64,000 bases of DNA from Sphingomonas sp. LHG3406-1 (GTDB taxonomy: Bacteria > Pseudomonadota > Alphaproteobacteria > Sphingomonadales > Sphingomonadaceae). Location: contig NZ_CP069128.1 of NCBI RefSeq assembly GCF_029637485.1, positions 620,001 to 684,000 of the forward strand. Reading direction: 5' to 3'. Under the pieces are notes generated by a model that made no database searches, was not told the origin of the DNA, and saw nothing but the letters and a program-made list of their open reading frames with translations. How positions within the stretch are numbered: position 1 is the stretch's first letter; each line of letters begins with the position of its first letter. This document shows, one piece after another, positions 1-9,076 of this stretch. The translations under genes and the position numbers were made by a program.

Positions 1-1076
1 CGCTTGGCCGCGGCATAGGCATCGGCGAAGCGCTTGCCGGCGCGCAGGCCGGCGGCGAGCAATCCGACCAGCCGGTCGCCGCGAAGGAGAGCGAGCAACT
101 CCTCCACCTGTTCACAAAGCCGGTCGCATTCCGCCTGCGCATCGGGCCAATGCTTGACGATGTCCCGCACCGAGCGGCGGGTGCCGGTTCCGGTGAGGAC
201 CGACTTGCCCGCAAAGCGCGGAAGGTCACGGCAGCGCTCCTCGGGCGAAAGGGTCAGCCAGCGCTCGATCTCGACAATGAAGGGCTCACCTTTCGGCTTG
301 CCCCAGCGGCGGTAGGCGCCTGCCAGTTGCTGCAGGGTGGCGCAGTCGAAATGATCGTCATGGCAACGCTGCGCGACCAGCTGCTCGACGCCGTCAGCCG
401 GCAGCCCCATCAGCGTGCGAAGGCCGGGCTCGACGTCCGAAAGGTCGGCGAACCGGGCCATCCCCTCGATCGAGGCGGCGCAGCGCTTCAGATATTTGCG
501 GACATCGTCCTCGTCGAGGCGCGAGGCGAGCGTCTCGAGATCGGCGAGGAAACTCTGGTCACTCTCCGTCGAGCGCTCGGCCAGCGCGGCGAGGGTTCGC
601 TCGACCAAGGCCTCCTCCTCGCGACCTTCGATCGGGCGAAAACCGGGCGTGACCCCTGCCTCGGCAGGAAAGGCGGCGAGCAGGGTCTGGCAGAAGCTGT
701 GGATGGTCTGGATGCGAAGGCCGCCCGGGCAGTCGAGCACGGTCGCGAACAGGCGGCGGGCGCGGTCGCGGAGCGGCGCATTCGCGGCCACGCCAAGCGA
801 GCGGAGTTCTCGTTCCAGCCCAAGGTCGTCGAGCCCGACCCAATAGGCCAGCCGGCCGCCGACACGCTCCGCCATCTCTGCCGCCGCGGCCTTGGTAAAG
901 GTCAGGCAGAGGATCGACTCGGGCGCGGCGCCTTCTAGCAGAAGGCGCAGCACGCGGGCGGTAAGCACCTGCGTCTTGCCGGTTCCGGCGCTGGCGGACA
1001 GGGAGGCGTGGATGGAAGGATCGGCCGCCTCGGCCTGATCGGGATCGAGCGGCTTCAATGGGGACAGGCGCGCCAT
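1..1076 (-). CDS. addA: AddA helicase-nuclease, N-terminal part (runs off left edge)
   Basis: AddA is the UvrD-like helicase and nuclease subunit of the AddAB enzyme, which resects double-strand breaks for RecA-dependent repair in bacteria lacking RecBCD. Only about 358 N-terminal codons are present. The protein opens M-A-R-L-S-P-L-K-P-L-D-P-D-Q-A-E-A-A and reaches a Walker A motif SASAGTGKTQ near residue 35, then the helicase motifs CLTFTKAAAAEMAERV and IQTIHSFCQTLL. The helicase core continues and the C-terminal nuclease lies outside the window. It follows addB on the same strand, separated by about 220 bp that hold a small gene on the opposite strand. Identity is firm from the motifs and from addB next door. 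Confidence 0.93.
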   Translation of the reverse strand, partial: MARLSPLKPLDPDQAEAADPSIHASLSASAGTGKTQVLTARVLRLLLEGAAPESILCLTFTKAAAAEMAERVGGRLAYWVGLDDLGLERELRSLGVAANAPLRDRARRLFATVLDCPGGLRIQTIHSFCQTLLAAFPAEAGVTPGFRPIEGREEEALVERTLAALAERSTESDQSFLADLETLASRLDEDDVRKYLKRCAASIEGMARFADLSDVEPGLRTLMGLPADGVEQLVAQRCHDDHFDCATLQQLAGAYRRWGKPKGEPFIVEIERWLTLSPEERCRDLPRFAGKSVLTGTGTRRSVRDIVKHWPDAQAECDRLCEQVEELLALLRGDRLVGLLAAGLRAGKRFADAYAAAK

Positions 1077-1150
1077 GCCGATGCACTCATAACGCTTCCG
1101 CCAGGCCGCGCCATGCGTTTATGAGGCTCGAAAAGGTGAAGGAGCGACAG

Positions 1151-1297
1151 GTGTCGGAAGAGAAGAAGAAGCCGGGCGCAACGGGCAAGGAAGCCGACAA
1201 CCGCAACTTCAAGGCCGGCATCGCCGTCGGCATCGGCTCGGCTGCGATCGTCGCCGCCCTGCTCTACGCCCGCTCCGGCAAGCCGAAGAAGAAATAG
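1151..1297 (+). CDS. Small single-pass membrane protein, 48 aa
   Basis: The GTG start was chosen because AAGGAG lies six bases upstream; an in-frame ATG at 1121 has no ribosome site. The 48-residue product has a charged N-terminus (SEEKKKPG), one hydrophobic helix of about 20 residues (AGIAVGIGSAAIVAALLYAR) and a Lys-rich tail, so it should be a small inner-membrane protein with a positive C-terminus. It lies entirely in the gap between addB and addA but on the other strand, ending one base before the addB stop. I know no functional assignment. The coding call rests on the ribosome site and the coherent membrane-protein composition. Confidence 0.6.
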   Translation: MSEEKKKPGATGKEADNRNFKAGIAVGIGSAAIVAALLYARSGKPKKK

Positions 1298-1298
1298 C

Positions 1299-4223
1299 TC
1301 AGCTCCGGCCGAGCCACTCCTCGAGCCGCATCAGCTGGTCATAGTCGCCGTAGCGGGCGAAGCGGGGCTGGAGCTTGGCGGTGAAGGGCTCGGTTCCAGT
1401 CAGCCAGCGTGCGGCGGCAGCGGTGAAGTGATCGCGCGCTTCCCCAAGAAAGGCTGAAGCGCGCTCGACCGGCGCGACGAAGCCGCGTGCGTCGACCTTG
1501 TCTGGCCTGGCGAGCGACCAATATTCGAGCTTGGTCGGCGCTTCGCGGATGCCCTCGAAACCGCCCGCTTCGGCGATCAGGCCGAGCAATCCCAGTTGCA
1601 GCGCAAAGCCGGCCTCGATCTGGTTCTTCGCCGGTGGCTTGCCGGTCTTGAAGTCGAGGATGGCAAGCTCGCCGTCGGGGCTGAGCCGGTCGATGCGATC
1701 GGCCCTGCCGATCAGCCGGACGCCGGCAATCTCCGCCTCCCCGTCGACTTCGGCACCGATCGGGCGACGCCCCTGCTTCTGGTTGGCGCCCTCAAACTCG
1801 GACAGCCGCTCGATCGCCTCGAGCAGGCGCGGACCCCACAGCGCGCGCAACAGCGGGTGGATGTCGTCGGCAGCCAGCAGTTCGCGAGCGCGCGGAAGCA
1901 GGCGCGAAGGAGCGCACTGGTCTTCCTCATACCAGGTTTCGAACAGGGCATGAACGATGGTCCCGCGCCAGGCGGCATCCTGCTCGCGGCCGAGCGGGTC
2001 GAGCGGGCGCAAGCCGAGCATCGCCTTGGCGTAGAAGGAAAAGGGATCGGCCTTGAGCCGGTCGAGGTCGGTCACGCGGATGCGGCGCGGCCGCTCGGCG
2101 CGCGGCGGGCACGGGTGCGGCCGCGTCGCCGGCCGCTCCCGGTCGGGTTCGTCGAGGCGGATCGCAAGCGCCTCGAGCCGCTTGTTGCGTGGCAGGCCGC
2201 CGGTCAGCGCTTCCAGCCGAAGCAGCAGGCGCGAACTGATGGTCGGCGAGCGGCCGTCGCGGCGGGCACGGGTGAGCAGCACTTCCTCGGCGCACAGTAG
2301 CCCGACGAAGTCGTGCGCCGACAGGCCGATGCGAAGCTCCGCGCCGGGCAGGCCGAGCGCTCGGCGGACGCTTGCAGGAAGCCAGGGATCGGGACTCGGC
2401 GGGGCGGGCCACGTGCCTTCGTTGAGGCCCGACAGGATCATCAGGTCGGTCTTGATCAGCCGCGCCTCGATCAGGCCAAGTATACGGATCCGCGGATGCT
2501 GCCCGAATGGCGGGCGGATGGCGACTCCGTCGAGCAGCCTTCGGAGGAGCGGCACGGCATCCTCGGCAGAGAGGAAGAGCGCGGCGGTTGACGGTGAGGC
2601 TTCGATGCCGGCCAGCAGGTCGGCCGCGGCTCGACCGGCCGAACCGCTCCAGGCGGCGTCGCCGGCGAAGAGGGTCGCGAGGCGCCGGAGGCCCGCGGCA
2701 AGTCCGGCAAGGGTCGTCCCGGGCGCGAGCAGGCCCTCGATCTCGGCCACCACTGGCCGAAGCCGCTCCCAGCGGGGCGCGAGCGAGCGGCGCTTCTCGT
2801 CTGCCAGGATGTCGGCGACCAGTCGGTCGAGCCCGTCGAGGCCCGGGAGCGGCCGCGGTCCGCGCAGCGCGAGGTCGAGTGCGCGGACGTCGTCGAGCCA
2901 CTCCTGCCGCCCTTCTCCAGCCCGGACCAGCGGATGGCCGAGCAAGGCCAGCAAGGCGACCGGCGCCAGCCGCTCGGTAGCGGCGGTCGCCAGTGCCAGC
3001 AGCAGGGTTCCTGGCGGTAGCAGCGACAAGGGCGTGCCGGCGCTGTCGTCGGCCTCGATACCCCAGCGCTTCAGGTGCGCGCCGACGCGACGCGCAAGCT
3101 GGCGGTCGGGGGTGACGAGGGCGGCCGTGCGCTCGGGCGTCTGCAGCGCTTCGCGGAGGGCCAGCGCGATGGCCTGCGCTTCGGTGGCGGGATCCGGCAG
3201 GATGGCGAGACGGACGCCGCCGAGGCGGCGCTGCTCGGGCTCGAGCCGGCTCCATTGCTGGCTGAAGGAGGCGGCGGTGAGCGCCAGGGCGGCCGCCTGG
3301 CTACGCTGCGGACCGTCGGGCGCCGCGCTCGCCGACGGCCATGGACGCGCCGCGCCGCGGTCGATTCCCATGCGGTTGAGCAGGAGCTTCAGATGATATT
3401 GCGGGTGGGTCGGCTCGGGCGCCGGATCGTCATCCCCTTCCCCGCCGAGCGCCTGCCACTGCTCGTCGTCGAGCAGCGCCGAATCGGCGAGGCCGGGCAG
3501 CACCACCGCGCCATCGGGCATCCACGCGACGACCTTCAGCAGCGCTGCGACGGCGGGCGCGGCGGTGGTGATGCCGGCGGCGATGGTGAAGCCATCCGGC
3601 GGCGTCACCGACCAGCGCCGCGCCGTGCCCTCGAGCAGGCGGTTGCGGCGGTCGGTCAGCTCGATCCGGCCAAGCTCCTCACGGCGCTTCGGCCATTGGC
3701 TGAGCAGCACGGACAGCTGGTCCAGCGCACGCTGCTGATGCTCGGCAAGGTCCGAATTCCTGCCGAACTGGGCGGCGAGATCGGCAGGCGTCTTCTTCTC
3801 TACCAGCAACTGGTCAAGGGTCCGCGCCAGCTCCTCCGCCAGCCGCCAGCTTTCGGCGGTGCCGCTGCCGCGCGCCTGCTGCACCAGCCGGGCAAGCTCG
3901 GCCTGGCGCGTGAGTGGGTCGATCGCCGGCGGGACGGGCTCGGAGTCGAGCGGATCGAAGGCGCCGCCGATCCGCTCGTCGAGCGCGGGATCGCCGATCG
4001 GGATGAGGCGCGGCAGCAGCAGGCCGCTTCCGCTCGCCCGGACGAAGGCCTCGGTGACAGCGCGGACGGCGCGGGCGTTGGGGAGGAGGATCCGGCCGCG
4101 CGCAAGCCCGAGCGGATCGCCGGCGTGGCGACGGACCAGCTGGACCGCGAGGGCGTCGGCGAAGCTCGCCTCGGCGGGGATGAAGTGGAGCGACGGGTCG
4201 CGCCGGCGCTCAGTCGCGGGCAA
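1299..4223 (-). CDS. addB: AddB subunit of AddAB helicase-nuclease
   Basis: AddB, about 974 residues, is the partner of AddA in double-strand-break processing. The N-terminal half is the non-motor helicase fold typical of alphaproteobacterial AddB (LARGRILLPNARAVRAVTEAF). Near the C-terminus a PD-(D/E)XK nuclease is visible as GRADRIDRL followed by ELAILDFKTGKPP. The reading frame is open further upstream, but that part overlaps murU and is unlike AddB. I chose the TTG at 4223 because it has GAGGAA four bases upstream and overlaps the murU stop by 14 bases, which fits the coupled starts in this cluster. The start is the least certain part of the call. Confidence 0.9.
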   Translation of the reverse strand: MPATERRRDPSLHFIPAEASFADALAVQLVRRHAGDPLGLARGRILLPNARAVRAVTEAFVRASGSGLLLPRLIPIGDPALDERIGGAFDPLDSEPVPPAIDPLTRQAELARLVQQARGSGTAESWRLAEELARTLDQLLVEKKTPADLAAQFGRNSDLAEHQQRALDQLSVLLSQWPKRREELGRIELTDRRNRLLEGTARRWSVTPPDGFTIAAGITTAAPAVAALLKVVAWMPDGAVVLPGLADSALLDDEQWQALGGEGDDDPAPEPTHPQYHLKLLLNRMGIDRGAARPWPSASAAPDGPQRSQAAALALTAASFSQQWSRLEPEQRRLGGVRLAILPDPATEAQAIALALREALQTPERTAALVTPDRQLARRVGAHLKRWGIEADDSAGTPLSLLPPGTLLLALATAATERLAPVALLALLGHPLVRAGEGRQEWLDDVRALDLALRGPRPLPGLDGLDRLVADILADEKRRSLAPRWERLRPVVAEIEGLLAPGTTLAGLAAGLRRLATLFAGDAAWSGSAGRAAADLLAGIEASPSTAALFLSAEDAVPLLRRLLDGVAIRPPFGQHPRIRILGLIEARLIKTDLMILSGLNEGTWPAPPSPDPWLPASVRRALGLPGAELRIGLSAHDFVGLLCAEEVLLTRARRDGRSPTISSRLLLRLEALTGGLPRNKRLEALAIRLDEPDRERPATRPHPCPPRAERPRRIRVTDLDRLKADPFSFYAKAMLGLRPLDPLGREQDAAWRGTIVHALFETWYEEDQCAPSRLLPRARELLAADDIHPLLRALWGPRLLEAIERLSEFEGANQKQGRRPIGAEVDGEAEIAGVRLIGRADRIDRLSPDGELAILDFKTGKPPAKNQIEAGFALQLGLLGLIAEAGGFEGIREAPTKLEYWSLARPDKVDARGFVAPVERASAFLGEARDHFTAAAARWLTGTEPFTAKLQPRFARYGDYDQLMRLEEWLGRS

Positions 4224-4974
4224 GGGCTTCCTCGGTCGCCCCGATCGCCGCCGGCGTGCCGACGTCGAACCACAGGCCCTGGTGGACCGTGCCAAAGCAG
4301 CGCCCTTCCGCAATCGCCTTGTCCCACAGGACATTGGTCGAGAAAGGCCCTTCCGGCGCATCGTCGAGCAGGCGCTGGGCCATCAGTTGAATGCCGGTGA
4401 AGACGAACGGCGCCACCTTGCCGCGCGCCCGGCGACGGAGGCGGCCGGACGGGTCCATGTGGAAGTCACCAACGCCATTGTGGTTGCCGGCGCGGGCGAG
4501 CGGCACGAGGAGCAGCAGCGCATCCATCCTGTTGCCGTCCCACTGGCTGGCGAGCAGCTTCAGGCTATCGCTCGGGCCATCGACCCAGAAATTGTCGCTG
4601 TTGACGGCGATGAAGGGATCGCAGTCGATCAGGGGCCGTGCGTGGACCAGTCCGCCACCCGTCTCGAGCAGCTGGGCGCGCTCGTCGCTGACGGCAACCT
4701 CGAGGTCCTTCACCCGGGCCTTCAGGTGGGCTTCGAGCGAGTCCGCAAGATAATGGACATTGACGACCACCTTCTCGACCCCGGCGGTGCGGAGACGGTC
4801 GAGGACATGGTCGAGAAGCGGCTTGCCGGCTACCTCGACCAACGGCTTGGGGCGGGTCGCAGTCAGGGGCCGCATGCGCTTGCCGAGGCCGGCGGCCATG
4901 ACCATGGCGGTGCGGGGTACGGCAACCGGGATCTCGGGCCGGATGCGAAGCGCGCGGGTGCGGATCGCGGTCAT
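4210..4974 (-). CDS. murU: N-acetylmuramate-1-phosphate uridylyltransferase (MurU-like)
   Basis: This 254-residue nucleotidyltransferase has the signature MVMAAGLGKRMRPLTATRPKPL near its N-terminus, followed by NVHYLADSLEAHL and VNSDNFWVDG with the metal-binding Asp. MurU converts MurNAc-1-phosphate to UDP-MurNAc, feeding recovered cell-wall sugar back into peptidoglycan precursors and bypassing de novo MurA/MurB synthesis. The ATG overlaps the stop of the upstream kinase as ATGA, and the kinase-transferase pairing is the diagnostic AmgK-MurU arrangement. The sequence alone could fit a mannose-1-phosphate guanylyltransferase or another sugar transferase, so MurU is assigned mainly from the neighbour. 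Confidence 0.85.
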   Translation of the reverse strand: MTAIRTRALRIRPEIPVAVPRTAMVMAAGLGKRMRPLTATRPKPLVEVAGKPLLDHVLDRLRTAGVEKVVVNVHYLADSLEAHLKARVKDLEVAVSDERAQLLETGGGLVHARPLIDCDPFIAVNSDNFWVDGPSDSLKLLASQWDGNRMDALLLLVPLARAGNHNGVGDFHMDPSGRLRRRARGKVAPFVFTGIQLMAQRLLDDAPEGPFSTNVLWDKAIAEGRCFGTVHQGLWFDVGTPAAIGATEEALARD

Positions 4975-5966
4975 ACCGCCTCTTGCTCCTTCCAGGCCTC
5001 GGCGCGCGCCTGAAGCGGCACGTTGGCATCGAACCAGGCCTTCACCGGCGCGAGGCCCGGTGCTTCGAGATTGCGTTCCAGCAGACCCCACATGCGCGGC
5101 TGGAAGCGGCGGTAGCCCGGCTTGCCGTCGCGCTTCCACAAGCGGCAGAACACGCCGAGAATGCGGGTGTTGCGCTGAGCCGCGAGCGCCCAATAGGCCC
5201 GCTCGAACGCCTCGCCCTGACCGGCCGCGTCGCGGTAGCGGTCGAGCATGGCGCGCTCGATGCCGGGGCTGACGTCGCGGCGGGCGTCTTCCAGCACCGA
5301 TGCGAGGTCATAGGCGGGATGGCCGGCGAGCGCGTCCTGGAAGTCGAGCAGGCCGAGGTGCGCCACGCCGCTCCGCCCCTCGATGAGCATGATGTTCTCG
5401 GCATGGTAATCGCGAAGGACGGTGACCGGGCCGAGCCCGTCCGCAGCGACCGGCGCCAGCACTTGCCGCCAGGCGGCGCGATAGGAAGCGCGATCGACCT
5501 CGATCCCGACCGCCGGCGCATACCAGTCGGGAAAGAGCTCCAGCTCCGCCAGCCATTCGTCCAGCCCGTGGGGCGGAAGGCCGTCCATCGGCGGATGGCC
5601 GTGCAGGGCGATGAGCAGGTCGGTGGCGATGGCGTAAAGTTCGGCCTCGCGCTGCGGTCCGTCGTCGAGAGTCTCGCGGAGCCGGGCATCGCCGAAGTCG
5701 GCGAGCAGCAGCAGGCCCGCGTCAAGGTCGCGAGCGAGGATGTCGGGCGCGCTGAAGCCCTTGCCGCACAGCCATTCGGCGACCGCGATGAAGGGCCGCG
5801 GGTCCTCGTGCGGGGGAGGCGCGTCCATCAGCACGGCGGCGCCATGCGCATCGTGGTGGACGCGAAAATAGCGACGGAAGCTGGCATCGCCTGCGAGCGG
5901 GCTGATGTGCGCCCCTTCCCATCCGGCGTTCGCGAGAAAGGCCTCGGCGGAGGCGGGCGGAATCAT
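4971..5966 (-). CDS. amgK: Anomeric MurNAc/GlcNAc kinase (AmgK-like)
   Basis: This 331-residue protein has the aminoglycoside-phosphotransferase kinase fold. The catalytic loop VLRDYHAENIML carries the Asp and Asn, and the metal-binding DFQDALAGHPAYDLAS follows. AmgK phosphorylates the anomeric hydroxyl of MurNAc or GlcNAc released from muropeptides, supplying MurU. The start ATG at 5966 forms an ATGA overlap with the tsaE stop; two upstream in-frame ATGs would lie inside tsaE. The chain tsaE-amgK-murU is translationally coupled. Activity is inferred from fold plus context. Confidence 0.87.
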   Translation of the reverse strand: MIPPASAEAFLANAGWEGAHISPLAGDASFRRYFRVHHDAHGAAVLMDAPPPHEDPRPFIAVAEWLCGKGFSAPDILARDLDAGLLLLADFGDARLRETLDDGPQREAELYAIATDLLIALHGHPPMDGLPPHGLDEWLAELELFPDWYAPAVGIEVDRASYRAAWRQVLAPVAADGLGPVTVLRDYHAENIMLIEGRSGVAHLGLLDFQDALAGHPAYDLASVLEDARRDVSPGIERAMLDRYRDAAGQGEAFERAYWALAAQRNTRILGVFCRLWKRDGKPGYRRFQPRMWGLLERNLEAPGLAPVKAWFDANVPLQARAEAWKEQEAV

Positions 5967-6412
5967 GCGGGGAGCTGCGGCGGTGGCCATCGCCCCTCCC
6001 ATGCCCCCGGCACCTCCCAAGTCAAGGCACGGCGGCCGTCCCGAGCCATTCCAAGCGACAGGCGGAGCGCCTGTGGCCAGCCAGCCGCACCCGCCCGCTC
6101 GGGCCATTCGACCAGCAGGACACCATCGATCAGGAAATCGTCGAGCCCGAGTTCCTCCAGTTCGCGCGGATCCTCGATCCGGTAGAGGTCGGCATGGGCC
6201 ACCGGCGGCTGCAGCGTCTCATAGGGCTGGACGATGGCAAAGGTCGGCGACGGCACCTCACCTGGATGACCGAGCGCCGCAAGCACGCCGCGCACCAGGG
6301 TCGTCTTGCCCGCGCCGAGCGGGCCGGAGAGCGTGACCACGTCGCCGGGACGAAGCACGGCCGCAAGTGCGGCCCCAGCCCTTGCCATGGACGGTTCGTC
6401 GAGCATCCACAT
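5963..6412 (-). CDS. tsaE: tRNA threonylcarbamoyladenosine biosynthesis ATPase TsaE
   Basis: TsaE is the small P-loop ATPase of the TsaB-TsaD-TsaE complex that installs t6A at position 37 of ANN-decoding tRNAs. The 149-residue product has Walker A GPLGAGKTTLVRG near residue 30, then SPTFAIVQPYE and the family block HADLYRIEDPRELEELGLDDFL, and VEWPERAG. The ATG shares one base with the divL stop (TGATG), and the end overlaps amgK. The length is normal for the family and nothing looks truncated. Confidence 0.95.
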   Translation of the reverse strand: MWMLDEPSMARAGAALAAVLRPGDVVTLSGPLGAGKTTLVRGVLAALGHPGEVPSPTFAIVQPYETLQPPVAHADLYRIEDPRELEELGLDDFLIDGVLLVEWPERAGAAGWPQALRLSLGMARDGRRALTWEVPGAWEGRWPPPQLPA

Positions 6413-8748
6413 CAGCGGCCACCGCGCGGCAGGGTGATGAGCACGCTCGTCCCCTGCCCTTCCCTGCTGCTCAGTTCAACTGTTCCGCCATGCGCCTCGA
6501 TGAACTGGCGGGTGAGCGGCAGCCCGAGACCGAGCGCCGCTTCGCCCCTCTTCTCGCCGAAACGGGTGAAGCGCTCGAACACGCGCGTCTGATGCTCGGG
6601 CGGCATGCCGCGGCCGGTGTCGCTGACCATGATCTCGGCGGCCTCGGCATCGCCGCGCGTGACCAGCCGAACCTCGCCCTTGTCGGTATAGGCAATGGCA
6701 TTGCGAAGGACATGTTCGAGGCTTTCGCGGAGCCGCCGGCTGTCACCCTGGAGCGAGCCGGTCCCCTCGCCGATCGCGACCTTGAACTTGAGGCGCTTGG
6801 CCTTGGCCTGCGGCTCCATGCCCTCGGCCACGGTGCGCACGAGGCCGGCAAGATCGACTCGCTCGCGTTCCAGGGCAACGTCGCCCCGAGCGCCCTGGGT
6901 CAGGTCGAGCACATCGTCGATCAGGCGCGACAGGCGCGCGACCGATTCGAGGATGGCAGCAACATAATCCCTGGCCGATCCGCTCAGTTCGCCGGCATAG
7001 CCACCCTGGAGCATCTCGGCGAAACCGCCGATCGACGTCAGCGGCGTGCGAAGCTCGTAGCTCATGTTGGCGACGAAGTCGGTGCGCACCTTGTCAGCCT
7101 GCTCCAGCGCCTCGGCCCGTTCCCGCAGCGCCGATTCGATCCGGCTGCTGTCAGTCACGTCGATCATCGTGAAAAGCGCATTGCCGTCGGGCAGCGGAAC
7201 GGCGGCGAAGGCGAAATGGCGACCGTCGGCGAGGCTTAGCCGGCCCTGCTCGGCGCGGCGCTCGGTGGTTGCGGCGCGGACCAGTTCGCGAAGGGTCGCG
7301 GCGGCGGTCGGATTGACGAGCCGGACGGCAAAGGCGGGCACCAGTTCGTCGACCCGCGGATGCTCGGCCAACCAGCCCTCGTCGAGGTTCCAGAAGTCGC
7401 CGAAGCGACGATTCCAGAGGTAGAGCCGGCCGTCGGAGGCGAACACCGCCACGCCCTCGAACAGATTGTCGAAGGTGGCGGTGCGCACCCGCAGCAACGT
7501 GTCGCGCGCGCTCGCCAGCCGAACCTGCTCGGTCCGGTCCTCAAAGATCAGGCGAAGGCCGCCGCCGGGCAGCGGCTGGCCGACCACGCGCAGGTGATCG
7601 CCGTTGGCGAGGATCCACTCTTCCTCATGCACTTCCTCGGCCGAGGTGAACCAGCCGCGCCGCTCCGCCTTCCATTCGGGAAAGTCACGCACTTCGGGAA
7701 GGCGATGGTTCTCGCGCATGCGCTCCAGAAGGCGGTCGAACTCGGGCCCCTCGTCGAGCCACTCATGCTCGAGCCCGGACAGAATGGCGAACGGGCGATT
7801 GTAGAAGGAAAGCGTTCGGTCGGGATCGAACTGGACCGCGCCGGCGGTCATGCGATCGCTCAATTCGCGCTGGCTCAGCGCATAGCGCTCGAGCTCGTAG
7901 CGGGCGTCCTCCAGCTCCTGGATATCAACCGCGTAGCCGGCCACGGCCCCGCCAGGCAGCGGCACCTCGACCAGCCGCAGCATCCGACGTTCGCCGCCGA
8001 TGGTCACCGGCCGAATGCGCTCGACCGGCTGCTTCTGTTCAAGCGCGAGTGCCGCGCCGGCGCTGGGAAGATCGGCCGAATCCTCGACCAGCTCGATTCC
8101 GCGCGCGACCACCTCGCCGGCATCGGCCGCCTCGACCGCGCTGACGAAGGCGCGATTGACGAGCGCGAGCTTGAGGTCGCCGTCACGCACCCACATCGGG
8201 AAAGGCGCGGCCTCGATCAGCTGGGTGAGAGAACTCAGCGCCTGCTCGGTCGCGGCGAGCTGCCCGGCGACCCGCGCGCGCTCACGCTCGGCGATGCTGC
8301 AGTCGGCGACCCAGAGGAGCACCGAACCGGGCGGCGACGGCGGCGGTGCCGGCCCGCCACGGAGATCGAACAGGCGGCCGGACGAAGCGATGAAGACGGT
8401 CCGCTCGATTCGTCCAGGCCCGAGGCCGGCGGCGGCGAGCTCCTGCTCCAGCGCCGCGCGGTCATCGTCGGCAAGCCCGCCCAGCTCCTCGAAGCGCGTC
8501 GCCCCCTCGCTGCCAAGATCACGAAGCAGGTTCGCCTCGGCATCGATCGTCCGGTCGGCCAGCACCAGCATCGGGCGGGCCGGCGCGGCGGCGAGCAGCG
8601 CGCCGATGGCGCGAGCGTGACCGGACAGCTGCGCCGCTCGCCGGCTCTGCCGAACGCCGCGCCAGGCGAGGAAGAAGGCGAGCGGGAGCCACAAGGCGGC
8701 CAGCGCCAGCGCCACGGTCTCGATCGTTACCGGCAACGCTCCGCCCAA
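6412..8748 (-). CDS. divL: DivL-like cell-cycle (pseudo)kinase with Tyr in place of the phospho-acceptor His
   Basis: The 778-residue protein begins with one membrane helix (about residues 8-28). A long PAS-type sensory region follows, then an HK dimerisation domain and a HATPase domain (N box NAIAYTD, G1 VSDTGRGMPP, G2 GLGLPLTRQFIEAHGG). The H-box reads NMSYELRTPLTSI: Tyr564 occupies the position of the phospho-acceptor His. That substitution, the size and the membrane anchor are hallmarks of DivL, which in Caulobacter modulates the CckA-ChpT-CtrA phosphorelay and senses DivK. Coupling to tsaE is tight. The DivL assignment rests on the Tyr and the architecture. An ordinary orphan kinase would have His here. 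Confidence 0.85.
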   Translation of the reverse strand: MGGALPVTIETVALALAALWLPLAFFLAWRGVRQSRRAAQLSGHARAIGALLAAAPARPMLVLADRTIDAEANLLRDLGSEGATRFEELGGLADDDRAALEQELAAAGLGPGRIERTVFIASSGRLFDLRGGPAPPPSPPGSVLLWVADCSIAERERARVAGQLAATEQALSSLTQLIEAAPFPMWVRDGDLKLALVNRAFVSAVEAADAGEVVARGIELVEDSADLPSAGAALALEQKQPVERIRPVTIGGERRMLRLVEVPLPGGAVAGYAVDIQELEDARYELERYALSQRELSDRMTAGAVQFDPDRTLSFYNRPFAILSGLEHEWLDEGPEFDRLLERMRENHRLPEVRDFPEWKAERRGWFTSAEEVHEEEWILANGDHLRVVGQPLPGGGLRLIFEDRTEQVRLASARDTLLRVRTATFDNLFEGVAVFASDGRLYLWNRRFGDFWNLDEGWLAEHPRVDELVPAFAVRLVNPTAAATLRELVRAATTERRAEQGRLSLADGRHFAFAAVPLPDGNALFTMIDVTDSSRIESALRERAEALEQADKVRTDFVANMSYELRTPLTSIGGFAEMLQGGYAGELSGSARDYVAAILESVARLSRLIDDVLDLTQGARGDVALERERVDLAGLVRTVAEGMEPQAKAKRLKFKVAIGEGTGSLQGDSRRLRESLEHVLRNAIAYTDKGEVRLVTRGDAEAAEIMVSDTGRGMPPEHQTRVFERFTRFGEKRGEAALGLGLPLTRQFIEAHGGTVELSSREGQGTSVLITLPRGGR

Positions 8749-9076
8749 ACCCCTCGCCCCGTCACTAGCGGCTGCAAGCGATACAGTCGGGCGGACCCAT
8801 TAGGAAGATGGCGTCTGGCGCCCGAGCCCCGGCCGCCGGTTGTCACTTCGCCACCGCGTGCGCGAACCCATCGTCAGATGCGGGCAAAGCGCTGGAAAGG
8901 GCAGGATTCCGCGGCTCGTTTCGGAGCTGTCCGCCAAGTCCCGGCAACGGGCCTGTGTTATTTTTGCGACAGATGAACGACAGAACAACGAACTGCCCTT
9001 CCGACTTATTGTTTTTGCCCGGCAGGGCGGGAACAAAGCCCCCGGATTGCCATCCGTTTCGAAGGGTTCACCGATC
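8749..9076. other. Divergent non-coding region between divL and TonB receptor A
   Basis: About 330 bp contain no convincing gene. The receptor-proximal 110 bases are relatively AT-rich, with T-runs around 8960 and 9009, and probably hold the receptor promoter and a long 5' leader. A short GCCC-GGCA-GGGC hairpin lies near 9020-9031. I found no clear sigma-70 box pair or known riboswitch. Confidence 0.4.
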
